NCBI RefSeq assembly: GCF_037198315.1
Contig: NZ_CP144913.1
Coordinates: 1,240,001 to 1,304,000 of the forward strand
Direction of reading: 5' to 3'
Length of the DNA: 64,000 nucleotides
Origin: Janibacter sp. A1S7
GTDB lineage: Bacteria; Actinomycetota; Actinomycetes; Actinomycetales; Dermatophilaceae
Part shown: positions 16,908 through 25,753 of the stretch, one piece after another
How the letters are laid out: every line of letters starts with the position of its first letter
Position numbering within the stretch: position 1 is the stretch's first letter
The notes under the pieces: generated by a model
What the model was told of the DNA's origin: nothing
Seen by the model: only the letters and a program-made list of their open reading frames with translations
The model's database searches: none
Translations under genes and position numbers: made by a program

Positions 16908-17752
16908 GTCCCGACCTCCGTACGCAGGGCGAACAGCTCGGGGAAGAACGTCAGGTCGAGGGCCTGCTGCAGGAAGCCGACGCCGGAGCTGCCGCCGGTG
17001 CCCCGCTTCATGCCGATGATGCGCTGGACGGTCTTCAGGTGGCGGAAGCGCCACAGCTGGAAGTTGTCCTCGAGGTCGACCAGCTCCTCGCAGGCCTCGT
17101 AGACGTCCCAGTTGTCCTCGGCGTGCTCGTAGATGTGGCAGAAGAGCGCGGTCAGCTGCGGATCGAGCTCGTGGGCACGGGTGACGTCACGGGTGAGCAC
17201 CCGCTCGGGGATCGCATGACCGCGGCGCGCGAGGCACCGCAGGAACTCGTCGTAGAGACTCGGCGCCGCCAGCAGTTCGGCGAGCACGGCGTGGGCATCC
17301 GGGTCGTCGGCGAAGACCCGGAGCATGCCGGGGTGCTTGTTGCCCAGGGCGAACTCGACCGCGCGGTACTGCCAGGACTGGAAGCCCGAGGCGCGGCCCA
17401 GGTGCGGGCGCAGCTCCTGGTACTCGTTGGGCGTCAGGGTGGCCAGCACCGACCACTGGTCGGTCAGGGTGCGCTGGATGTGCTTGACCCGGGCGACCCG
17501 CTTCAGCGCCATGCGCATCTCGTCGGCCGCGAGCAGCGCCATGGCCGAGCGGGTTTCGTGCAGGACGAGCTTCAGCCACAGCTCGGAGGTCTGGTGCTGG
17601 ATGATGAAGAGCATCTCGTCGTGGTGCTCCGGGACGCTGATCGGGCGCTGCGCGTCGAGCAGGGTGTCAAGCGCCAGGTAGGAGCTGTAGGACATCTCCT
17701 CGCGGAAGTCCTGGTGGACACCCTCTTCGATGTCCCTGGTGTTGCCACTCAT
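16904..17752 (-). CDS. kynA: Tryptophan 2,3-dioxygenase
   Basis: A 282-residue haem dioxygenase that opens the indole ring of L-tryptophan to N-formylkynurenine. Conserved family blocks are all present: [36 protein letters not shown] with the substrate-binding segment, [18 protein letters not shown] carrying the proximal haem histidine, and [12 protein letters not shown]. The start ATG at 17752 lies behind GGAGCCGAGG. It is the first enzyme gene of the tdo-kynU pair, with a GTGA overlap. An MFS gene ends 56 nt upstream on the same strand and might import tryptophan or export a product, though this is not shown. Confidence 0.97.
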   Translation of the reverse strand: MSGNTRDIEEGVHQDFREEMSYSSYLALDTLLDAQRPISVPEHHDEMLFIIQHQTSELWLKLVLHETRSAMALLAADEMRMALKRVARVKHIQRTLTDQWSVLATLTPNEYQELRPHLGRASGFQSWQYRAVEFALGNKHPGMLRVFADDPDAHAVLAELLAAPSLYDEFLRCLARRGHAIPERVLTRDVTRAHELDPQLTALFCHIYEHAEDNWDVYEACEELVDLEDNFQLWRFRHLKTVQRIIGMKRGTGGSSGVGFLQQALDLTFFPELFALRTEVGT

Positions 17753-17808
17753 CCTCGGCTCCTTCGCCGTCGTCGGGTCCGTCAAGCCTACGGGCGACGC
17801 CGCGCGGA

Positions 17809-19137
17809 CTACCCGCGGGAGACCTCCGGAAGGCGTGCGGAGGCGACGACCCCGAGCAGACCGAGGCCCGCGAGGAAGAGCAATGCCCAGATGACACCGA
17901 GGGTCGCCAGGGCGGAGCTGAGGGCGCCGACGACGAGCAGGACCAGTCCCATCGCCGAGTTGGACACCGCGACGTAGGTCGTGCGCTGGTCCCCCTCGGC
18001 GATGTCGACGATGTAGGTCTTGCGCCCCACTCGGACGCCGGTGTGGGTCAGGGTGAGCAGGAAGTAGCTGCCGACGAAGAGCGCGTAGGCGAGCAGGGAC
18101 CCCTCCGGGACGTCGACGACGGTGACCGCGAGCACCAGCAGGACGATGATCGTCGAGGCAAGGGCCGCGCCGCCGGCCATCAGACGCTTGCTGGAGCGGT
18201 CGGCCAGTCGACCGAAGATGCGCCCGCCGAGCAGCGCCGCCACGCCCGAGGCGAGGATGAAGCCCCCCAGCCCACCGAGTGCCTGAGTGCCCGAACGCAC
18301 CGAGAGCACGACGACGAAGGGCGGGGACAGCGCCGAGACGAGCAGGAAGCTGCGCACGACGACGAAGGTGCGGAAGGTCTTGTCGCGGCGCAGCATCGAG
18401 AAGGTCTGGACGAACCAGTTCGGCCCGTCGTCGGTGCTGCGCAGCGCTGGTGCGTCGGTGTCGTCGGCGGGTTCGCGGATGGTGATGTACACCGCCGCGA
18501 CGAGTGTCCACAGGATCGCGCCCGCCGCGAGCAGCCAGGCCAGTTGGGTGGCCGAGACGTCGCCGCCACCGATGCTGCGTACCGCGAGGCCGAGCGTGAT
18601 CGCGACCAGGCCCGATGCGGTCGTGGCGAGACCGTTGATCTGGCCACGTTGCCCCTTCGGAAGGGTGCGCCCCTGCACGTCCTTGGAGGAGATCGAGCAC
18701 AGGCACCGGCCGAGCGAGAAGACCGCGAGGGCGAGGATGATGGTCACTCCGGCAGCCAGCCCGTGCCCGAGGGCAGCGGTCCCGGCCATGACGGACACGG
18801 AGGCGGCCTGCACGAGAGCGCCGGTGACGAAGACGTGCTTGCGATGGCGTACCCGCAGGATCAGCGGAGTCAGGAGGGCCTGGGGGAGCATCGACCCCGA
18901 CTCGCGGATCGGCACGAGGACCCCCGTGAGGGCCGGGGGCACGCCCAGGACGTGGAAGAGCCACGGCAGGACCGTCGAGGCGCTGACCGTCTGGTCACCG
19001 GAGGACTGGAGGGCCTGGGCGAGGACGAGTCGCAGACCGTTGCCGGGCACGTTGCGGCGCACGGCCTCCGGCAGGGCCTGCTCGGCCTCGACGTCGCGCC
19101 GGATCAGTCGGTCGTGGATCCGCTCGGTGGTGCTCAC
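17809..19137 (-). CDS. MFS transporter
   Basis: A 442-residue protein (using GTG at 19137) with about twelve hydrophobic helices. It carries an MFS loop with [19 protein letters not shown] between helices 8 and 9, and the unusual polar piece [20 protein letters not shown] in helix 4-5, a pattern I remember from EmrB/BCR-unrelated actinobacterial MFS. Several GTG codons (19137, 19176, 19182) could be the start and none has a clear ribosome site. Direction and spacing place it upstream of tryptophan 2,3-dioxygenase, so it may share that transcript. The substrate is unknown. Confidence 0.8.
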   Translation of the reverse strand: MSTTERIHDRLIRRDVEAEQALPEAVRRNVPGNGLRLVLAQALQSSGDQTVSASTVLPWLFHVLGVPPALTGVLVPIRESGSMLPQALLTPLILRVRHRKHVFVTGALVQAASVSVMAGTAALGHGLAAGVTIILALAVFSLGRCLCSISSKDVQGRTLPKGQRGQINGLATTASGLVAITLGLAVRSIGGGDVSATQLAWLLAAGAILWTLVAAVYITIREPADDTDAPALRSTDDGPNWFVQTFSMLRRDKTFRTFVVVRSFLLVSALSPPFVVVLSVRSGTQALGGLGGFILASGVAALLGGRIFGRLADRSSKRLMAGGAALASTIIVLLVLAVTVVDVPEGSLLAYALFVGSYFLLTLTHTGVRVGRKTYIVDIAEGDQRTTYVAVSNSAMGLVLLVVGALSSALATLGVIWALLFLAGLGLLGVVASARLPEVSRG

Positions 19138-19249
19138 CCGGGAAGTATCCCGCACCCGCAGAGGGCTGTCGGACACGTGCACGCCCGTGCGGGGTCATGA
19201 CCCGACACGGGCGCGCACGACCCCGACGGACGACCGGGGCAGCGTGGCC

Positions 19250-20089
19250 TCAGGCCCAGGCGCGCGCCGCCAGCCCGTGGTCCTGCGCGTAGGCCGCCCG
19301 CTGCGGCGGCCGCCACCCGACCAGCGCGTCGTCCGGCACCGAGTACACCTCGATGCCCAGAGGGCGGCAGACCGACTCGGCGTCACCGGCGTGCGGTCCG
19401 AACATCGGTACCGACAGGTCGCCGCCGGGGCACGTGGACAGCGCGGCGAGGAGGTCGATCTCCGCGAAGAACTCGAAGTAGTCACCCTTGCTCGCCGGGC
19501 AGGTCCTCATGAAGTACTCGTCGCGCTCGTTCAGCCCCGTGCACTGGAAGACGTTGAGCACGTCGTGCACGTCGAACTCGGTCAGGTGCCATGGCCGCAC
19601 GGCCCGGGTGAGGTTGGAGTGGCAGTGGTAGTCGAAGGGGACGCCGCCCAGCATCTGGTTGACGTAGGGATCGCACCGGGTGCCCAGCAGGTCGTGGACG
19701 CGGCCCCCCTCGCGGTCCCTGCCGTAGCCCGCGAGCGAGTCGCCGGTGATCGTCACGAGCGGACGCAGGAAGGGCAGCGTCGACCACAACCGGTCGAAGG
19801 TCGACACGTGCGCCGACTGCAGCTGTCGGGTGCGCGAGGCCCACAGGCGCTCACGGGGGTCGTGGAGGTTCCAGAGGTTGAGGTCGGCGACCTGCGGTCC
19901 CTCGATGGTCACGATCCGGCAGACGTGACCGGCCGGCACCTCCCACGCGAGACCGCTGCGGATCGGCAGGACGAAGGAGTCGACGAGCTCACGCCCGTGG
20001 GTCGACGATCCGATCCGACCGTAGAGATCACGGTCGACGTCGAGGGGGCCCCCGGGCTCGGACTGGTAGGCGGCATCGGTGAGGTTCAT
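19250..20089 (-). CDS. DUF1989 family protein (urea carboxylase-associated type)
   Basis: A 279-residue soluble protein matching DUF1989. Recognisable parts are GLAWEVPAGHVCRIVTIEGP, QVADLNLWNLHDPRERLWAS, FDYHCHSNLTRAV, and the cysteine-containing NVFQCTGLNERDEYFM and MRTCPASKGDYFEFFAE. In other bacteria these proteins lie beside urea carboxylase/allophanate hydrolase or aminotransferase genes, and their chemistry is little known. No urea genes are visible here. The start ATG at 20089 follows GGATGGAGTC. It lies 18 nt after the adenosyltransferase stop region on the same strand, and could be in one transcript with the PduO and FAD-reductase genes. Confidence 0.82.
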   Translation of the reverse strand: MNLTDAAYQSEPGGPLDVDRDLYGRIGSSTHGRELVDSFVLPIRSGLAWEVPAGHVCRIVTIEGPQVADLNLWNLHDPRERLWASRTRQLQSAHVSTFDRLWSTLPFLRPLVTITGDSLAGYGRDREGGRVHDLLGTRCDPYVNQMLGGVPFDYHCHSNLTRAVRPWHLTEFDVHDVLNVFQCTGLNERDEYFMRTCPASKGDYFEFFAEIDLLAALSTCPGGDLSVPMFGPHAGDAESVCRPLGIEVYSVPDDALVGWRPPQRAAYAQDHGLAARAWA

Positions 20090-20107
20090 GACTCCATCCT
20101 GTGCCAC

Positions 20108-20671
20108 TTACTCGTGGCTGGGGGATTCCGCGTCGCCGGCACTGGCCCGGGCGAGGACGTAGACGAGGTCGCTCATCCGGTTCAGCGTCAGCAGCACCGG
20201 GTCGGACACGGTCTGGCCGGCCCGCGCGGCGGCGACGGCGTGGCGCTCCGCCCGGCGCACGACGCCGCGCGCGAGGTCGAAGGCGGCCGAGGCGCGTGTC
20301 GCCCCCGGCACGATGAAGACGGGCTCGAGCGGGTGCTGCGCGACGAGGGCGTCGATGTCCTTCTCGACGGCCCCGACGAGGTCGGCGTCGACGAGCGAGG
20401 TACCCGGCTCGAGCCGCTCGCGTGAGTGCGGGTTGGCCATCAGGTCGGCGGCCACGACGAAGAGCCGCCGCTGGTTCGCCAGCGTCAGCTCCGCCAGGTC
20501 CGACCCGGGGTCGAGCTCGGCGCGTGCCAGGCCGAGTGCGCCGACGGCCTCGTCGATGTCACCGCAGGCCTCGATCAGCGGGTCGTCCTTGCCGACCCGG
20601 CCACCGAAGAGCCGTCCGGTCGTGCCGTCGTCCCCGGTCTTGGTGTAGATGCGTGATGCGTCGCCGCTCAT
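20108..20671 (-). CDS. Cob(I)alamin adenosyltransferase, PduO type
   Basis: A 187-residue ATP:cob(I)alamin adenosyltransferase that makes adenosylcobalamin. The ATP-binding N terminus IYTKTGDDGTTGRLFGGRV, the RRAERHAV segment and LNRMSDLVYVLAR are the hallmarks of the PduO family. The start ATG at 20671 has GGAGG upstream. Next to it, 15 nt away, lies an FAD/NAD(P)H reductase that could reduce cob(II)alamin or serve unrelated oxygenases. Adenosylcobalamin is also the chromophore expected for the CarH-like regulator 15 kb away, so this gene may supply that light sensor. The link is inference. Confidence 0.95.
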   Translation of the reverse strand: MSGDASRIYTKTGDDGTTGRLFGGRVGKDDPLIEACGDIDEAVGALGLARAELDPGSDLAELTLANQRRLFVVAADLMANPHSRERLEPGTSLVDADLVGAVEKDIDALVAQHPLEPVFIVPGATRASAAFDLARGVVRRAERHAVAAARAGQTVSDPVLLTLNRMSDLVYVLARASAGDAESPSHE

Positions 20672-20686
20672 CGTTCCTCCTTCGTG

Positions 20687-21451
20687 TCAGTCGCCGTGCC
20701 ACGGGATCGGTTCGGCGTAGAACTCCTCGGTGTGCAGCCGCCCCGGCCGTGCCCCGAGGTCCTGGGCGGCGCGGGTGCAGGCATCGACGAAACCCGGTGC
20801 GCCGGAGACGTGGACGGCGTGCTCGGCCAGGTCGTCGACGAGCGAGGGCAGGAGCGCCGGCACCCTGCCCAGGGGAGGCGGCGCGCCACCCTCGGGGACG
20901 CGGGTGAGGGTACGCACGTAGTCGAGGCCCGGATGCTCGGCCGCAAGCCGGGTCAGCCGCTCGTGGTCGATGACGTCCTCGGCGGTGCGCCCGGAGAAGA
21001 CGAGAGTGTGCCGTCGCATCGGGTCGTCGGCCCCACCATCCCTGACCGCTGCCTCGATCAGGGCCAGCGCCGGTGCCAGCCCGGAGCCTCCCGCGAGGTA
21101 GAGCGTGGGCCCCGCGTGGTCGGGGTCGGCGACGAAGGTGCCGTACGGGCCGGAGGCGAGCAGCCGGTCGCCGATGGCGGCATCGCGTGCCAACCACGTG
21201 CTGGTCGCGCCGCCCGGGACGGCGGTGACGAGGATGTCGAGGGTGCCGTCCTCGCGCGGTGCGTTGGCGACGGAGTAGGAGCGCACCGGGACCAGCCGCT
21301 CCTCGTCCTGCAGCAGCACGTACTGCCCGGGTGCGAAGTCGATGCGGTCCGCGAGCGGCCGCAGCGTCAGCCCGGCGACAACCGGTGTGCACCACCGGCG
21401 TCCGGTCAGGACGACGTCGACGTCCTGGTCGGGCAGCGGGGCGAGAGGCAT
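20687..21451 (-). CDS. Ferredoxin-NADP reductase-like FAD oxidoreductase
   Basis: A 254-residue single-component FAD/NAD(P) domain protein of the FNR family, without a 2Fe-2S domain. The FAD motif is VRSYSVANAP (R-x-Y-S type). The pyridine-nucleotide site is YLAGGSGLAPALALIE, and the C-terminal part has VHVSGAPGFVDACTRAA. It should pass electrons from NAD(P)H to a partner such as an oxygenase, a flavodoxin or cobalamin. The start ATG at 21451 lies behind CAGGAC. The adenosyltransferase gene follows 15 nt downstream, which hints at a reductase for cob(II)alamin. The large LuxR gene is divergent. Confidence 0.82.
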   Translation of the reverse strand: MPLAPLPDQDVDVVLTGRRWCTPVVAGLTLRPLADRIDFAPGQYVLLQDEERLVPVRSYSVANAPREDGTLDILVTAVPGGATSTWLARDAAIGDRLLASGPYGTFVADPDHAGPTLYLAGGSGLAPALALIEAAVRDGGADDPMRRHTLVFSGRTAEDVIDHERLTRLAAEHPGLDYVRTLTRVPEGGAPPPLGRVPALLPSLVDDLAEHAVHVSGAPGFVDACTRAAQDLGARPGRLHTEEFYAEPIPWHGD

Positions 21452-21521
21452 GTCCTGACAGTACGACCGGACGCCGAGCAGGACTAGGGTGGTGGGGGCG
21501 AGTGTTCCGGGAAGTGGTTCC

Positions 21522-24272
21522 ATGACGCAGCAGGACGCAGGATCCACGCTCGCGCACGCACTGCGTGGCGAGTGGCCCTTCACCAGCCGTGACGCCGAGC
21601 TGGACCTGATCACCGCGCTGCTGGATCCCGCCTGCGATGACCCGAGGGGTCCCCGGGGGGCGGTCGTGGTGGCGCCCGCCGGCGTCGGGAAGACCCGCCT
21701 GCTGCGCGAGGTGCGGTCGTGGGCGGAGGCCCGGGGGCTGCCGACGTCCTCGGTCATCGCCACGCGGGCGGCCTCGGGCACGCCCTACGGGGCAGTCCTG
21801 CACCTGCTGCCCGAGGGGGCTGCCGACCATCCCGACCGGGCCGGGTGGCACGGCTCGTTCTCCGCGCGGCTGCGGTCCGAGGGAGGCAGGAGGGTGGTGC
21901 TGGTCGACGACGCGCACCTCCTGGACCAGGCCTCCGCCGCCCTGCTGCTGCAGCTGAGCCTGGACGGCGTGGCGACGCCGGTGGTCACGGTGCGGCGCGG
22001 AAGGTCCGTCCCGGACCCGGTCACCGCGCTGTGGAAGGAGGACCTGGCGCTGCGGGTGGACCTGCAGCCCCTCTCGGCCACCGAGGTGGCGGACCTGATC
22101 CGTCGGGCACTGGGCGGGCCGGTCAGCGACCGCACGATCGCCCGTCTGACCGCCGTCAGCGGCGGCAACGTGCTCTACGCCCGAGAGCTGGTCATGGCCG
22201 CAGCCGAGCGTGGGTCACTGCGGTCCTTGGACGGGGTGTGGATGTGGGATGAGCAGGTGGTGCTGGCACCCCGCCTGGTGGATGCGGTGTGGGCCCGGCT
22301 GGAGGCGCTGGATGCCGCCCAACGGCGGGCCCTGGCCGTGGTGGCCGTCGGGGAGACCTTGCCGCTGACCGTCGCCGAGGTCGTCGCGCCACCGGACGTG
22401 CTCTCCTGGCTGGAGGAGGTCGGTCTCGTGCGCGTCGACGACTCGGACGGTCGCGAGGTCCTGCGTCTGGGGCACCCGCTCTACGGCGAGGTGCTGTTGG
22501 CGCGGATCGGCGCGATCGGGCGACGTCGGCTGGTGGGTTCCTTGGCCGAGGCCTTCGACGCGGCCGGCCCCCGTGAGGTGGAGAGCGCCCTGGTGCGGGT
22601 CGTGACCTGGCGACTGGACGCCGGTCGGGAGCAGACCCGGGAGACGTTGCTGGACGCGGCGACCCGGGCGAACCAGGTCTTTGCGCACGCGCTGGCGGCA
22701 CGGTTGGCCCGGGCAGCGCTGGAGGCCGGTGACGCAGATCCCGTCGGGCGCGCGCCCGCAGTCATCGAGCTCGGCCGGGGGCTGGTGGGGTCCAACCGGG
22801 CCGGGGAGTCCCTTGCCCTGCTCACGCAGGTCGAGGATGCCGTGCTCACCGGATCGGACCCGCACCTGGTGGATGACTACGTCGACGTGCGGTTCCGGGC
22901 GAAGTACCACGGCCTGGGTGACGTCCAGCAGGTCGAGGCGTTCCTGGACCGTGTCGGCAGCTCGACCGGGATCCCGTCGGGTGGCGACGGCGCCCCGAGC
23001 CGGGAGAACCGGCTGGCGCCCTACCGGGCGACCATCGCCAGCGGTCAGGGGCGACCGCACGAGGCGCTGGTCATCGCCGAGCCGTTGCTGGAGCGCACCG
23101 ACCTGTCGCCGCTGCACCGGCTGATGATCCTGGAGACCACCGGTGAGGCACTGGGCCAGCTCGGTCTGCACCGTCGGGCCGAGGGAGTGTGGGAGCGGCT
23201 GCGGCAGTTCCCCGTCGGATCCACCTCCCGTGCCTCGGATGTCGGGGTCCGGGCCGACCTCCAGGCCGCGTTCAGCGGCCTGCGGGACGGACGCGTGGCG
23301 GACGTGCTGCCGGTGTTCACCGCGATGCACAGCGCGATGGTCGACAGTCCTGATGTGGTCAACCGCGGGCTGGTGTGCTTGGGCCTGGGCCGCTGCCTCA
23401 TCCACGCCGGGCGGCTGGCGCATGCCCGCGCCGTGCTGCTGGACGCCGTCGAGGACTTCCGCAAGGTCGACCTGGACGATTCGCTCGCCTGGGCGTTGAC
23501 CCTGCTCAGTCAGGTGGCCTCGCTCAGTCACCGGACCGAGAGGGCACGGCGGCGTCGGGACGACGCCCTGGCCTCGCGGCGGGAGCCCGGACCCGCCCGA
23601 CAGGCTGCTGACGTGGTCGTGGCGGACGTGTGGCTCACGGTCGCCGAGGGTGATCACACGGGCGCGGCAGCGATCGCGCTCGCCGGGGCGCAGCAGTACC
23701 CGCAACTGGAGCTGGCCCGCGCCGGCCTGCTCCATCTGGCCTGTCGGTTGGGTGAGCGGGGCAGCGAGGTGACCCACTCCCTTCACCTTGTCGCCGATCG
23801 GGTCGAGTGCGACTACCCGAGACTGCTCGCCGACCACGCGGACGCGATGCGTTCGGGAGACCGGCACGCCCTGGAGGCGGTGGCCGAGCGCTTCGCCCGG
23901 CGCGGGCTGCTCCCGCTGGCCGTCGAGGCAGCCGCGCAGGCGGCAACGGCGCACCGTGCCGTCGGGGCCGGTGACGGCGCCCGCCGGATGGCCGGTCGGA
24001 TGCAGGTGCTGGCCAGCCGGATCGACGGCGGGGCCACCCAGACGCTGGCTGCGCAGGAGCCGGTCCCCGTACTCAGCCGGCGTGAGCAGGAGGTGGCTTC
24101 CCTGGCCGCGGCCGGGCTGAGCAACGCGTCCATCGCGCACCGCCTCGTGGTCTCGGTGCGCACGGTGGAGTCCCACCTCTACCAGGCGTTCGGGAAGCTG
24201 GGCGTCACCTCCCGTGCGGACCTCGAGCGCTACCTGCCCCCGTCCCGGGGCGGCGTCAGCCGCCCCCAGTAG
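21522..24272 (+). CDS. Large LuxR-family regulator with AAA/STAND ATPase domain
   Basis: A 916-residue LAL-type regulator. Walker A is APAGVGKT (51-58), Walker B VVLVDDAHLLD about residue 127, followed by a long helical/TPR-like region, and a C-terminal LuxR HTH from about 850: LSRREQEVASLAAAGLSNAS and RTVESHLYQAFGKLGVTSRA. Such STAND regulators bind ATP and an inducer and activate transcription. The start ATG at 21522 gives the family N terminus, and GGGAAGTGG is a weak ribosome site. The short HTH peptide gene downstream lies on the same strand. Target genes are unknown. The divergent FAD-reductase operon shares a 70-nt upstream region and is the nearest candidate. Confidence 0.9.
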   Translation: MTQQDAGSTLAHALRGEWPFTSRDAELDLITALLDPACDDPRGPRGAVVVAPAGVGKTRLLREVRSWAEARGLPTSSVIATRAASGTPYGAVLHLLPEGAADHPDRAGWHGSFSARLRSEGGRRVVLVDDAHLLDQASAALLLQLSLDGVATPVVTVRRGRSVPDPVTALWKEDLALRVDLQPLSATEVADLIRRALGGPVSDRTIARLTAVSGGNVLYARELVMAAAERGSLRSLDGVWMWDEQVVLAPRLVDAVWARLEALDAAQRRALAVVAVGETLPLTVAEVVAPPDVLSWLEEVGLVRVDDSDGREVLRLGHPLYGEVLLARIGAIGRRRLVGSLAEAFDAAGPREVESALVRVVTWRLDAGREQTRETLLDAATRANQVFAHALAARLARAALEAGDADPVGRAPAVIELGRGLVGSNRAGESLALLTQVEDAVLTGSDPHLVDDYVDVRFRAKYHGLGDVQQVEAFLDRVGSSTGIPSGGDGAPSRENRLAPYRATIASGQGRPHEALVIAEPLLERTDLSPLHRLMILETTGEALGQLGLHRRAEGVWERLRQFPVGSTSRASDVGVRADLQAAFSGLRDGRVADVLPVFTAMHSAMVDSPDVVNRGLVCLGLGRCLIHAGRLAHARAVLLDAVEDFRKVDLDDSLAWALTLLSQVASLSHRTERARRRRDDALASRREPGPARQAADVVVADVWLTVAEGDHTGAAAIALAGAQQYPQLELARAGLLHLACRLGERGSEVTHSLHLVADRVECDYPRLLADHADAMRSGDRHALEAVAERFARRGLLPLAVEAAAQAATAHRAVGAGDGARRMAGRMQVLASRIDGGATQTLAAQEPVPVLSRREQEVASLAAAGLSNASIAHRLVVSVRTVESHLYQAFGKLGVTSRADLERYLPPSRGGVSRPQ

Positions 24273-24317
24273 CCGACTACTGGGGCCACCGGAACTGGGT
24301 CGTGCTCGGATGGACGC

Positions 24318-24509
24318 ATGACCAGCAGCCGGTGGGAGCAACGGGTCGACGCCATGTCGCCGGCCCACGCAGTCGCCCTCCGGCTGCACCGCGCCGGGTA
24401 CGAGGACGTCGTCATCGCCACGGCGCTGGGGCTGCCGGTGGAGGCGGTGTCCGTGTTGCTGCAGGTGGCGCAGGAAAAGTTCCGGGCCGCTGGCGACGAC
24501 CCGGGGTAG
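24318..24509 (+). CDS. Short helix-turn-helix protein, sigma region 4-like
   Basis: A 63-residue protein beginning MTSSRWEQRVDAMSPAHAVA. The stretch ALRLHRAGYEDVVIATALG plus LPVEAVSVLLQVAQEKFRAA has the spacing of a sigma-70 region 4 or RNA-polymerase-binding HTH: a helix, the phrase IATALGLPVEAV as turn and recognition helix, then a long helix. It follows the LuxR gene by 45 nt. It may modulate the same targets, or may be a remnant of a longer sigma-like gene. Start ATG 24318, with GGATGGAC upstream. Coding character is good, but function is not established. Confidence 0.5.
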   Translation: MTSSRWEQRVDAMSPAHAVALRLHRAGYEDVVIATALGLPVEAVSVLLQVAQEKFRAAGDDPG

Positions 24510-24592
24510 GCAGAACCAGTACTCGACCACTGATGCGAGGGTCCGCTGAGGAGCCTACTGTCGCCCCAGTTCACATCTCCGGGGGGAGACGT

Positions 24593-24624
24593 GAGGGGCC
24601 CGCCCCGGGGGAGGTGGGCCCCTC
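24593..24624. terminator. Hairpin between convergent genes
   Basis: GAGGGGCCC and GGGCCCCTC form a perfect 9-bp stem around a 14-nt loop. The hairpin stands between the stops of the rightward HTH gene (24509) and the leftward LLM gene (24642), so it may end transcription from both sides. No clear T-run follows, as is common in high-G+C actinobacteria. Confidence 0.6.
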
Positions 24625-24641
24625 CGCCTGTCGGTGGGGGG

Positions 24642-25697
24642 TCAGGACCGGACGTGCAGGGCCTCGACGGGGCCGCTCGTGTTGGGTCGCCAGCCGAGCG
24701 ACGGGGCGACGTGCTCGGCGAAGGCGCGCAGCACGTGCAGGTTGTAGTCGACGCCGAGCTGGCTGGGGACGGCGAGCATGACGGTGTCCGCGGCGGCGAT
24801 CGCCGGGTCGGCCCGCAGCTGCTCGATCAGGACGTCGGGTTCGTCGGCGTAGGTGCGTCCGAAGGTCGAGCGCAGGTCGTCGATGACCCCGACCTGGTCG
24901 CTGGAGGCCTGTCCGCGCAGGCCGAAGAGCTGCCGGTCGATGTCGCTGACGATCGGGAAGATGCTGCGCGAGACCGACACCCGTGGGGACCACTCGTGTC
25001 CGGCGTCCCGCCACGCGGCGCGGTAGCGGTCGATCTGCTCGCGCTGCAGCTCTGTGAAGGACGCGCCGGTGGCCTCGGTGAGCAGGGTCGAGCTCATCAG
25101 GTTCACACCCTGGCGGGCGGTCCACTCGGCGCTCTCGCGGCTGCCCGCACCCCACCAGATGCGGCGCTCCAGACCGGGGGAGTGGGGCTCGACGCGCAGC
25201 CGGCCTGCGGGACCCGTCCGCGGGTCGGCGTCGACGACCGGTTCGCCGCGGACGGCGCCCATGAAACGGTCGAAGTGCTCGTAGGCGACATCCGCGCCGC
25301 GCGGGTCCGTCGAGCCGGTGTAGCCGAATGCCTCCCAGCCGCGCTTCGCCGGCTCGGGCGATCCTCGGGAGACACCCAGGGCGACGCGACCGTCGGCGAT
25401 GAGATCGAGGGCGGCGGCCTCCTCGGCGAGGTGCAGCGGGTTCTCGTAGCGCATGTCGATCACGCCGGTGCCGACCTCGATGTCCCGCGTGCGGGCGGCG
25501 ATCGCCGACAGCAAGGGCATGGGAGAGGCGGATTGGCGGGCGAAGTGGTGGACTCGGAAGTAGGCGCCGTTCACCCCGATCTGGTCGGCGCCGACACCGA
25601 TCTCGACAGCGTCATGGAGGGCTTGGCGGGCGTCGGGGTCGCCGAGCCCGCTCCCGTGGCCGTAGTGGCCGAAGCTCAAGAATCCGAAGGCATGCAC
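24642..25697 (-). CDS. LLM-class flavin-dependent oxidoreductase
   Basis: A 351-residue TIM-barrel protein of the luciferase-like monooxygenase class, using FMNH2 or F420. The family pattern is seen in FLSFGHYGHGSG, GVNGAYFRVHHFARQSASP, LLSAIAARTRDIEVGTGVID, the active segment ENPLHLAEEAAALDLIADGR, ALGVSRGSPEPAKRGW and RIWWGAGSRESAEWTARQG. The start is GTG at 25697. No other in-frame start gives the expected N terminus, and the ribosome site is weak. It is divergent from the OYE gene with 56 nt between starts, so the two flavin enzymes may share control. The substrate is unknown. Confidence 0.88.
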   Translation of the reverse strand: MHAFGFLSFGHYGHGSGLGDPDARQALHDAVEIGVGADQIGVNGAYFRVHHFARQSASPMPLLSAIAARTRDIEVGTGVIDMRYENPLHLAEEAAALDLIADGRVALGVSRGSPEPAKRGWEAFGYTGSTDPRGADVAYEHFDRFMGAVRGEPVVDADPRTGPAGRLRVEPHSPGLERRIWWGAGSRESAEWTARQGVNLMSSTLLTEATGASFTELQREQIDRYRAAWRDAGHEWSPRVSVSRSIFPIVSDIDRQLFGLRGQASSDQVGVIDDLRSTFGRTYADEPDVLIEQLRADPAIAAADTVMLAVPSQLGVDYNLHVLRAFAEHVAPSLGWRPNTSGPVEALHVRS

Positions 25698-25753
25698 GAG
25701 CGGTCCAACATGGTTGATTGTGAACGTATTTCCCTGCTTGCGAGGATGGCCCC

